Positions 19,800-27,366 of a stretch of DNA of 27,366 bases are shown in pieces. The translations under genes were made by a program, and so were the position numbers. Source of the DNA: Actinidia chinensis (Eukaryota > Streptophyta > Magnoliopsida > Ericales > Actinidiaceae); the NCBI GenBank assembly GCA_009663005.1, contig CM018914.1:16567747-16595112 (forward strand). The letters are read 5' to 3'. The notes beneath the pieces were generated by a model. That model saw nothing but the letters and a program-made list of their open reading frames with translations, ran no database searches and was not told the DNA's origin. The stretch's first letter is position 1, and every line of letters begins with the position of its first letter.

Positions 19800-20809
19800 A
19801 AACTACAATAGTGAATACCAACCAGAATTTGAAACAGTAAGAAGGTGATTTAAGGCAGTGTTGCAGTACAGTACTCTTTAAGACAGATTTTGCGAGCTCG
19901 TCTCGTCGTTTACGAGTTCATCTGAGATCTGTAATATCTAGGCATATAACAAGCGATCTCTACACACAAAAGGTAGCGCCGCGATTACAAATTTGTGTAC
20001 TACAGCAAATCCAAAAAGGGTGATGTGCAACTCTCACTCTTTTAGGACACTGCTGCAATAGTATATGAGCAAGAACTCTAGAAATCGAATAGAAAAGGAG
20101 GAGGGAACAGACTAAATTTAAAAGCAACTAGTGCCTGTTCGGAAGAGGTGTGAATAAGGTTTATTGATCCAAGCATCCATTTAGAATACAGTGCTTTTGT
20201 ACCTCTTTTAGAGGGATATTGAATGAAACGGTGTGTGTTGTGGAATGAGTGTGATTGTGAAAACGGTACAAATTATGCCCGTGGGTGTAAAATTGTAATT
20301 AACCCAAAACGGTTTGCAAAGTGAAATAGCCATTGTGTAAAACGTAATTAACGGGTAATATAACAAACTTAATTTATTAAATTAAATATGAAAGTTAAAT
20401 GAGTGCGTACCCAAAAAAGATAGGATTGGGTTTAAGGCACACCCCCACCAACAACCCAAGTCCAAGTTGGGTCGTCGTAAGATGGCAAGCAACGAGTTGT
20501 TTATAGTTCAACAAAACATGGGTTGCCCTTCGGATCCCAAAATCGAAGCCAATCTAAGCCTTTTTATATGATATTTAGTTTCCATTAACAAACCAATGTG
20601 AGGACCGCTTCATTTCCAAGCATGTTAGTCTTGTTTTTTTAGAGGTGAATTTTCATTCCACAACATAAATGCATTTAGACTTTTAGTTACATAGCATTGA
20701 TCCTAAATATATAGCTTATATATAGAGAATATTTTCCGTGTGGGGACCAACTTTATTTTTGCTTAAACTTAGAAAAAACTTGAGTCCTCCAAAAATACCA
20801 TTTCCAACA
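19800..20809 (-). mobile_element. Probable copia LTR (element C), left limit uncertain
   Basis: The minus strand starts TGTTGGAAATGGTATTTTTG at 20809, directly after a purine tract (ATGTAGGGGAT). This is the usual TGTTGG start and context of a copia 3' LTR. The far end was not found; 19800 is a working limit only, with no PBS or second LTR in view. No coding remnant of element C was recognised, so the family stays open. Confidence 0.42.
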
Positions 20810-20900
20810 ATCCCCTACATGAAATTAAATTGCTTCTAACCAACATCCCTTCCCCCCACATGAAATAAATGGTTTCTAAAACATCCCCACATGAATAAAT
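20810..20900 (-). other. Three tandem polypurine-tract copies beside LTR C
   Basis: The word CCCCACATGAAAT (plus strand) or a near form recurs with ACATGAA at 20817, 20858 and 20889. On the minus strand these give three ATTTCATGT-GGGG-rich tracts, each followed by (A)TGTT or TTGTTGG. Only the one next to 20809 abuts the LTR. Confidence 0.6.
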
Positions 20901-21417
20901 TGTCGAATAAAAGGCACCAAAGATGCAGATAGAAAATAAGAGGACAATAGGGAAATAACTACATCAAATAGATTGCTTTTGCCCTGAATCTTCCCATATG
21001 AAAGACTATCAGATTATACTGGCTAATTAGTGGAAAGCCCGATGCCTTGAAACTGTTCAGCCGTTTGTGTATAATAAGATAATAAAATCATATAAGTACT
21101 CCATAACGATTCGGTTCTCACAGTTGTGCAGACATTTCTGGCTGGCATTCCATGCGTGTTATGAGTGACTATTAGAGAATTTTAGCCCTATAAAAGTTAA
21201 ACTCATAGAAGCAGACCTCATTCACACTCACAGAGATAGTCTTAGGTAAGAGTATCCTACTATACTGCACTTGGATATCCGAGATATAAGAATTATTAAA
21301 AACATAACTTATCTGTTGTAATGCGTTGCATGCATCACTTGTATCATCATACTAGTAATTGCCGTACCCACATGCATACAAAAAAATTTAGAGGGTACTC
21401 AGTTAGACTTTTGCAAC
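20901..21417 (+). other. Spacer with a plus-strand promoter-like block
   Basis: CCCTATAAAAGTTAAACTC has a TATA box at 21189-21195. It is followed 30-50 bp later by CATTCACACTCACAGAG, a pyrimidine/CA-rich start-site-like stretch typical of LTR promoters. It points away from LTR C, so it may belong to a separate plus-strand LTR fragment whose edges I cannot see. No coding sequence follows. Confidence 0.35.
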
Positions 21418-22150
21418 CGAAAAAAAATAGATAAAAATTAAACGTTCAGATAAGAGATGCATTGAGGCATATAGAAGAGATAATTGCCTACAAAATGGAG
21501 GAATAAATAGAAAATATAATGAATTTGAAAATTATTGTCAGTTATGGAGAAATGCGGGGACAAAAAAAATGGTGTTTTGCTTGTTTTTTTTGTAGTCCTA
21601 CTAAAAAAAATATCCAAATTGGGTAAAAAATATGTTATTTGTTAGATATTTTTTGCCCAGTAGATTTACAAAACTTATGTGACGGGCTTCACTCATTTAA
21701 TAAGAAGTAAGTGATATTATTTTGAAAAAAAAAAAAAAAAAATAGTCTTCATATGACATCTCAGCAATTGGACTAGACTAAATAGATTTTAACCATAGAT
21801 AAAGGAGATAGTTTTTAGATTCAAAAATGAAGCTATCTTACATTATAGATAGTTTGATTTAAAAAATGTTGTGTCTGATATTATAGATTTTTTTGTCCCT
21901 TATGATGATAAATTATTAAATATTTATTTTTACTCAAATATTTTATTTGCAAACTATTGGATAAATTAATTTAATAAATATAAAACAAAAAAAAAAGTGC
22001 AATTAAAAACGAAAATAGACGTATGAAAATCACTTCTCTTTCTATTTGGGGTAATTTTTATTTGCTTTGCTTTTTACCTTTCTTTTATTGTCGTTAGTGG
22101 ATTGTTTCACCAATAATCAAATTTTACATATTTTTTTGGTTTCTCTTGAT

Positions 22151-22182
<32 letters not shown>

Positions 22183-22605
22183 TTGAAAAAATATAAAAAA
22201 TTATCTAATTTAGAGACAATTCACTTAAACAAACTTTTTTATCGCCAAATAAATAATACAAAAGTTTTTTAATCAAAGTGATAAAAAATTCATTCAAATA
22301 CAAAACATTCGAAAATAGAGGGAAAAGAAATGTGTATTTTAATTTGTTTGTGTTGTTCCGTACTAAAAAAATAATCAAGGGGTAAAAAATATGCCAAGGT
22401 TATCAAATGTTTTTGGCCCATGGATCTACTTATGTGGGGTTCCATCTTTGAAAAGAAGGAAAGTGGATGTTAGGGGAAAAAAAATAATCTTAGGTGAATG
22501 AAATCTTAGGCGTTGGCTTAACTCAATGAATTCAATGTTAGATAATGGGAAGATAGTTTTTGAAATTCCCCCAAACTTAGTTACGTTATAGTATAGATGA
22601 ATGTG
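21418..22605. repeat. Non-coding dispersed repeat, copy C2
   Basis: This is the partner of C1, with sub-blocks a (about 21535-21862) and b (about 22320-22600). Sub-block b keeps GAAATCTTAGGCGTTGGCTTAA and ends GTTATAGTATAGAT. A-runs of 18 (21725-21742) and 28 (22151-22178) have no equal in C1. The minus-strand frame at 22426-22665 crosses the repeat edge and has no motif. Confidence 0.8.
22151..22178. repeat. Run of 28 A in C2
   Basis: The aligned site in C1 (about 18638-18642) has only four A. Copy-specific expansion or polishing failure are equally possible. Confidence 0.9.
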
Positions 22606-22651
22606 TTTGGCTAGGAAGCAAATATTGAGTGGGGGTCGGTTGGTGACATTA

Positions 22652-22666
22652 GTTTTTGCTACCAAT
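22652..22666 (-). other. Possible degenerate tRNA-iMet-type PBS next to LTR B
   Basis: The minus strand reads ATTGGTAGCAAAAAC three bases beyond the likely LTR end. It matches the common copia PBS ATTGGTATCAGAGC at about 10 of 14 places. A PBS here is unexpected because the other side of the same LTR is flanked by purine tracts. Confidence 0.25.
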
Positions 22667-22775
22667 TAATGGTCAATTAAATTTTATCAATTGACTTAAT
22701 ATGCAATTCTACTCAAACAACTATATAGATAGACAATAAAGAGAAGGGAGAAGATGAAGGAGAAGAGTTTGAAAC

Positions 22776-22783
22776 TATTTATA
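22776..22783 (-). promoter_or_regulatory. TATA box of LTR B
   Basis: CCACTATAAATAG on the minus strand is followed by a CT-rich leader to the LTR end about 105 bp away. The same box is found in LTR A (8-14). Confidence 0.6.
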
Positions 22784-23269
22784 GTGGTTCGGCCAAAAAC
22801 GTGCTACGTTCACTTCTCAAGACCTTATTGCGGATATCACTATCGTCAACAGCGTCCAGTGCTTGCCAAACCTTTACACCATTAGACTTTTTAGTCTTCA
22901 AGAGGCTTCTACTCTTGGATCTCACAATCATTTACCAATAAATGAAGTACTTTGAAGCTCACCAACTCTAAAGATATAAATGATATATACAATGAAAGTT
23001 CTTCTTTCTAGAGTGATATAACTCTCAAGTTGTTTTGATCTCAATAAAAAAACTTACAATGAATACTCAAGGATGATTGAAATATAAGTGATTAAGAAAA
23101 GAATGTATGTTTTGATCATTTCAACACCTCCTAACAACCCCAAGTGTTGATTTAAAAGCCCTAAATTGAATGGCCGTACTTGCATATTAATTGCACTGAA
23201 AAGAGCCGGTCTGATTGATCTCACCCGTTGGATCTGTGATTTAGATGTGCTAGATTGTAATTCAAAAAA

Positions 23270-23700
23270 CTTCGGTCGTGCATTTCCAACTTCGGTAAAC
23301 CGAAGTTCAACTTCGGTCGTGTTGAACTGAATTTGCAGTGGCTAGTGAACTGCTTTTATTTTTTGCTTCTGGGAACTTCGGTTGTCCCCAATTGGGATTG
23401 TGGCGACTGAATTTCAAGTTCGGTAGTCAATAGCATTGCTCTCCGTGGGCTGCTTAGTATTCTGTATGAGCTCTATTGGGGTAGGACTTGGTGTGCTTCT
23501 TAGACAGTCAGTAATCCTATAGTCGGTTCATCAATCCTGTTTCAAACACTTTAGTTCTTCGGTCGTGTTTGAACTGCATTTCTAGATAGCAACTTGCATA
23601 AATAATTCCCTGGTATTCGGTTCTGCTCTGGGACTTCGATCCTAGAACTTAGTCATCCCTTCTTGGACTTTGGTCGACCGAAGTTCAAGTTCGGTCGCCT
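23270..23700 (-). promoter_or_regulatory. Palindromic CGGTCGACCG-type motif cluster in LTR B
   Basis: ACTTCGGT or its complement ACCGAAGT occurs about ten times. At 23289-23308 AACTTCGGT and ACCGAAGTT form 9-bp inverted arms around AA. The second arm forms another perfect 9-bp inverted pair with AACTTCGGT ending at 23318. At 23668-23683 the word CTTTGGTCGACCGAAG is a near-perfect palindrome. It lies in U3, a place suited to dimeric factor binding, which is inferred. Confidence 0.7.
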
Positions 23701-24001
23701 TTGAATTGAGTTTCCAGAGAGCATCCTATATTTTTGACAAAGGCTTGTTTTTCTTGTTTCAGTTCATAGTTTCCTTCCATTTGATTCTCAATTTTTGTTT
23801 AAATGTTGAGTTACCACTTTTATTATTTTTGCATCCTTGATAGCATCAATTATAATTTGTATATCCCTTCAATACTTATTGGAATAAGCACAAGAGTATT
23901 TTTGCAAGCACTGTCTGTTTTTCAAGGATTTTCAAAATAGTTAAATCTTGACTTAGTTTTATCCAATTGTGATCATCAAAACTAAGAGTTTTATTTCAAC
24001 A

Positions 24002-24090
24002 ATCTTCCCATTTTTATTATGACACAATTTGTTTGAAAGTTGATGTTTTTGTTTAAAATAATGAACTCCCCCTTAGTTCAATGCTCCCCT
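24002..24090 (-). other. Multiple polypurine tracts of element B
   Basis: The minus strand carries AAAATGGGAAGAT beside the LTR, and farther upstream AAGGGGGAG (about 24065-24073) and AAAGGGGAGC (about 24083-24094). A further tract, AAAGGGGGAGAGA, coincides with the end of the 3' ORF at 24339-24351. Confidence 0.7.
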
Positions 24091-24302
24091 TTACTTTATG
24101 CTTACAAAAAAGAATTTGTTTATCTAAATACTTTTTGGTTATGATATACAAGTAACATGGATTCACATAATCATGGCAAAAGGCAAATGGAATTCATAGA
24201 AAATTTGAAGAGCCAACAAAAAAATTTAAGCATAAACCTAAGTGTCTAAGAGTTCCAAAATCTGAAACCAAAGAAATCTGAGACAACTTAATCCAAACTA
24301 AT

Positions 24303-25000
24303 CTAAAACAACAAAGCAAAAACTAAACAAAACCTAATCTCTCCCCCTTTAGGGAAATCATCAATAGGTAAGTGATAAGGAGACGAGAAGGAGCTCCTCC
24401 CGGTGTGTACAGTGGTAGAGGTGGATGAGGCACAAGTAAGCCCATAGCCTTCCAATTGAGAGTCGATCTTGGTCAATTGAGTTGAGTGTTGCTCATGCAT
24501 ATTCTTATATAAATTCCCGAGTCGCTCAACTCGTTGACCTTGCTCCTCATAGAAATTCCCAAGCCTATCTACTTGTTGCCTATGCTCATGGTAGGTATCC
24601 CCAAGTCTCTCCATTATTCCTCATGTCTCCTTTGATTTTGAATGATCTCGACTGTTGTGCTTGATTTCCCCCAAAGACGCATCCCATTTTCCAAGTACTC
24701 AAACCCGCCGGTGGTCTCCCTTGAGACGAAGTATCTTTTTTGGCATGTGTGCACTTCCTGTTGGATCACTCCCCTCCTATATTAACATCCTCATAGACAT
24801 ATTTCTTCATCAGCTCCACCTCTTGTTCTTCCCTTTTAACATTGGTTCTACATAAACCCCCCTCAATTTGAAAGGACTTTCAAGATTCCCTTAACTTCCA
24901 TGTCATGAACCTCCCCATCCTCCTTTCCTTCTCTCTTCTTCCCTTAGCCAAGATTTTCCTTCTTTATTGTTTTCCTGAGAACCTTTTCCTGAACCTTGGG
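24303..25000 (-). pseudogene. C-terminal part of the env-like/accessory 3' ORF of element B
   Basis: The open frame from 24614 reads MERLGDTYHEHRQQVDRLGN and then two further copies of a (V/D)RLGN(F/L)Y(E/K) unit of about 14 residues. The unit is Q/E/R-rich and suits a coiled coil. An S/T-rich stretch follows, then LPIDDFPKGGE at 24339-24370. The D-D-x-P-K-G-G-E tail just before purine tracts is typical of 3' ORFs of Sirevirus-like copia elements. The first Met is internal: colinear traces (SLGEIKHNSRD, 24640-24690) lie upstream across a frameshift and stop, and lysine/glutamate-rich sequence extends to about 25000. No membrane anchor is evident. The protein's role is unknown. Confidence 0.6.
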
Positions 25001-25698
25001 ACTTGGTAGAATCTATACTTTACGTGAAAGTGAAGAAAAAAACGAAGAAAAGAGAAAGAAAAAAGTTTAGAAATTCACCAACGAACTTCACATGTCACCC
25101 TCACGTATTTTTCTTTGTTCTTTACGTTTTTTCATTTTGTAAAGAGTGTCTAAAATGCTCTAAAATGAAGGATTATGCTATCTCCTAGTTAAAGTTAGAA
25201 TCAACATAAAAATACGGCAAAAGTACACCATTTTGAATCAGAAGTCAAACCATTTTCGCCCATGTTTTTACTTCAAAAATCGTTGTTCCGTATTTTATAG
25301 TAGTATAAGAGGTAAGCCATAGTTTTTTTCAATATGAAAACCTTTTGAGCTTTTGAAATCCTACAAATTTGCTTCTAATAGCAGTTTTTTCAAATCCAAA
25401 CTTAAATGTAGTGCCCAAACAGGGTCGAAGTTTTGGACGAAAAAGGCGGATTTCTTGATTTTTCCCATTCAAACACAATTGAACTTTTTTTCCTCAACGT
25501 TGAACTATTTTTTTAAGCTACTGATCATGCCAACTGGTGAAACTTGTTTTTTCTCAAAACCCGTTAAACTAGATTTATTTAAGCTACTAATCATGCCCAA
25601 CCGGTGAAATTTCTTTCTCAACTGGTTGAACTTTTCCTCATCCGATTGAACATTGATCTAGTGAGAAAAGCACCACTGTACAGGGCTCGAGTGGTTAT
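25001..25698. repeat. Low-complexity stretch with a two-copy 66-bp tandem repeat (25499-25624)
   Basis: AAGCTACT(G/A)ATCATGCC recurs at 25515 and 25581 with matching flanks (TT(G/A)AACTA...; AAC(T/C)GGTGAAA(C/T)TT). The repeat is inside the zone expected to encode or interrupt the 3' ORF of element B. Frames at 25003-25188 and 25353-25607 on the plus strand lack any motif. Confidence 0.6.
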
Positions 25699-26397
25699 GG
25701 GTTTCTCACAATCGGCCATCTATTTAAATATGATATAGTTTACGTTCAACTGCTCCTCCATTGGCAGCACTTAAAATGATGCAGCACATCCATGTTAGTC
25801 ACTTGATTATACTGCCCCGACTTGGGGATTTATTAATGAGTCAATGTATCTATGGAACACTCTAAATGCGTTTCTAAGATGTTTCGTATCGGTTACCTAG
25901 TTGTTTCCCTCTCTGGCAATAACCTCATACAACTGTTTCTTTCTCACATATATATCAAGATGTGGTTACTAAATAAAAATGCATTCACCCGCATTGGCAT
26001 CCCCGGTAAATCTCAGATACGATCATGGGATTTAGACTATGTCTTTGCCTTGACTCTAGACGTCAATGGAATACTCAATTTTGTTGAAGTTTCTACTTCC
26101 AAGTTATAATAAGAAGGATGTCCCCCCCCCCCCCCCCCCCCCAATTTAGTGGTTATACATGTTCGGAAGAGGTCGGAAAGTTAGTCCATCAGAGTCTGTC
26201 CATTGGGGGAGCCCGCATATGATGAAATATTTTCCAAGAAATTCTTCTCAAATCTCGACCCATGATGAAATGTGTCTTTGAACTCTTGAATTCCATTCAT
26301 TTGAAAGTCCAACGATTTGAACCATTCTTTTATGAGACCATCTCAGTCATCGGGGTTGGATACCCCTCGGATCATTGAGATGTTTGGTTAGCACCAT
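25699..26397 (-). pseudogene. Possible N-terminal part of the 3' ORF of element B
   Basis: A start codon at 26397 (CAATGG context) opens MVLTKHLNDPRG and stops after 16 codons. Other frames downstream continue with WFKSLDFQMNGIQEF (about 26290-26335) and GRDLRRIS-like wording (about 26240-26265). Still farther left are traces such as ILETHLECSIDTLTH (25834-25880), reminiscent of the plant-transposon-protein family in Sirevirus 3' ORFs. The start was favoured because a TATA box lies about 85 bp upstream. A C-run (26122-26142) interrupts it. Similarity is weak; the plus-strand frame 25852-26109 is judged a shadow. Confidence 0.3.
26122..26142. repeat. Run of 21 C
   Basis: A second long C homopolymer in the window, inside the presumed 3' ORF of element B. 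It cannot be coding in a working gene (poly-Gly/Pro) and may be an artefact or microsatellite. Confidence 0.95.
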
Positions 26398-26476
26398 TGA
26401 CTTAGGAAGGTAAAATCTAAAATTAAAATTTAGGTATTTGAGGATTTTAGGGATACTAATAGAGAGAGAAGTAGGG

Positions 26477-26945
26477 AATTTATAGGGCAATGTCGTTTTT
26501 CAGGGCACTTTTAGATTTTAAGATGGACACCTGAAAGGTCCTGTGGACTCATAGTTTGAAGGACGTTGAGAGTTTCTGATCCTTTCAGAATCTGGTTCTT
26601 TCTTTGTCGCGTGACCGGCAACTTGGTGGACCAAAGTTGAGGTTTGGTCTCGTTCCAGTCCTTTGATGTTGGCGACCGAACTTCAAGAAGACTGAACGAT
26701 TTTGAACTCAAACTATAAAAGCCTAAATTTTTGAAGGACTTTCGAAGAGTTTTAAAGAGTTTTATGGTTTTGGGTTTCCTTTATAGAGAGATAAGGAATA
26801 AGAATAGAGAAGGATGGGGGGGGAATTAAATTGATTTAATAGGTCTTAAAACCATTTGAATGATAATTTCAAGTTCTGCGTGATCTCCTGAAGCGCTACA
26901 TGTGCACTAACTTCGGTTGCAAACTTCGGTCGACTGAAATTTGCC
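26477..26945 (-). promoter_or_regulatory. Internal promoter-like block upstream of the 3' ORF of element B
   Basis: The minus strand has CCCTATAAATTCCC (26477-26488) followed by CTTCTCTCTCTATT, a good TATA plus CT-rich leader, 80-90 bp ahead of the ATG at 26397. Upstream are LTR-like words: GAAGTTCGGTCGCC at 26675-26688, a GGTCCACC word near 26625-26632, and CAGTCGACCGAAGTTTGCAACCG-type sequence at 26915-26938. A second box, CTCTCTATAAAGG, lies at 26778-26790. Motif layout is visible; promoter activity is inferred. Confidence 0.45.
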
Positions 26946-27366
26946 TTCCATGAACGAAGTTTTCTGCATTTATGATAAATTTGGCATGAAATTTGATATA
27001 ATTCTAATTATTTATCCTAATTTTAGTTTTTCGTTCTATTTTCTATCTTTCCCTATCTTGCACACAAGTCACAAACATCATAAAGCTGTGTTAAGCAGAT
27101 TTCTTTTTCTTTTGATCCAATTACTTGTATGTCAAAATTTGACACTTTAATTGCACACATTTATCACATAATCAATTTCAAACAAACTCTACAATCATAT
27201 CAGCACCTTTTGATTCATCTATGTTTGTTGGAGATTTGTAGGATACACTTTGATGTAAACTACTACTTTTGTTCCAACTAACTCAATGGGATAAATTTTT
27301 ACTAAGAATCCAAAAGTTTTTATGCTTCACATGGTTGCGACGTACCAATTCATGTTTAAAAAACGC
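26946..27366. other. Unassigned right end
   Basis: AT-rich DNA without a recognised domain. If element B continues, RNase H should lie to the right on the minus strand. The frame at 26941-27150 has no motif. Confidence 0.5.

Larger units (their letters stand above)
22670..24001 (-). mobile_element. 3' LTR of Sirevirus-like copia element B
   Basis: The minus strand starts TGTTGAAATAAAACTC at 24001, after GGGAAGAT, and probably ends in TTGACCA at 22670, giving a TG...CA repeat of 1332 bp. It contains the ACTTCGGTCG/CGACCGAAGT motif cluster (23270-23700) in U3, TTAAATCAACACTTGGGG near 23150, and a TATA box at 22776-22783 followed by a short pyrimidine-rich R-U5 (CTTCTCCTTCATCTTCTCCC). Palindromic U3 motifs and several purine tracts upstream agree with what is known of Sireviruses. 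The second LTR is outside the window. Confidence 0.8.

Noticed and set aside
25852..26109. 85-codon plus-strand ORF
   Set aside because: It lies opposite the presumed 3' ORF of element B; weak family-like wording is on the minus strand instead.
1..27366. Host protein-coding gene, rDNA or organelle insert
   Set aside because: No such sequence was recognised on either strand; all coding traces belong to LTR elements.

Overview
The window looks like a repeat-filled intergenic block from the nuclear genome of a flowering plant. The evidence is the density of plant-specific LTR retrotransposons (Sirevirus-like Ty1/copia and Athila-like Ty3/gypsy), AT-rich non-coding filler, a 100-N scaffold gap, and the lack of any host gene, rRNA or convincing tRNA. 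I cannot name the species. Every protein-coding trace is broken by frameshifts and stops, yet successive domain blocks stay colinear and recognisable. Many breaks are one-base changes in homopolymers. Both true decay and poorly polished long-read sequence probably contribute.

Layout. (1) 1-4690, minus strand: Sirevirus-like copia element A. It comprises most of a 3' LTR (1-1432) holding a ~51-bp tandem array and a ~205-bp tandem duplication, purine tracts, a 3'-ORF zone with its own promoter-like block (1449-2266), the gap (2267-2366), and RNase H, RT and integrase remnants (2367-4690). Gag and the 5' LTR are missing. (2) 4691-5383: unexplained AT-rich DNA. (3) 5384-17384, plus strand: a nearly full-length ~12-kb Athila-like gypsy element. 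Its order is 5' LTR, tRNA-Asp-type PBS, gag, protease, RT, RNase H, integrase, a non-coding block with LTR-like motifs, a 3' ORF remnant, and the 3' LTR. (4) 17385-22605: a 1.2-kb non-coding repeat present twice in direct orientation (C1, C2). Between the copies lies DNA with a third copia-type LTR edge (near 20809) and three polypurine tracts. (5) 22670-27366, minus strand: Sirevirus-like copia element B, with its 3' LTR (22670-24001), multiple purine tracts, and an env-like or accessory 3' ORF ending in a P-K-G-G-E tail. Upstream lies DNA with a TATA box and LTR-type palindromes. Its pol would lie beyond the right edge.

The most interesting pattern is regulatory. In all three well-resolved elements (A, Athila, B) the DNA ahead of the extra 3' ORF carries compact promoter-like signals. 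A has two TGACG boxes in exact as-1 spacing next to a TATA box. Athila has three units of a CCGGTC-pair repeat matching the motif in its own LTR. B has CGGTCGACCG-type motifs, as in its LTR, beside a TATA box. This suggests internal promoters for subgenomic 3'-ORF transcripts. It is inference from motif layout and needs transcript data.
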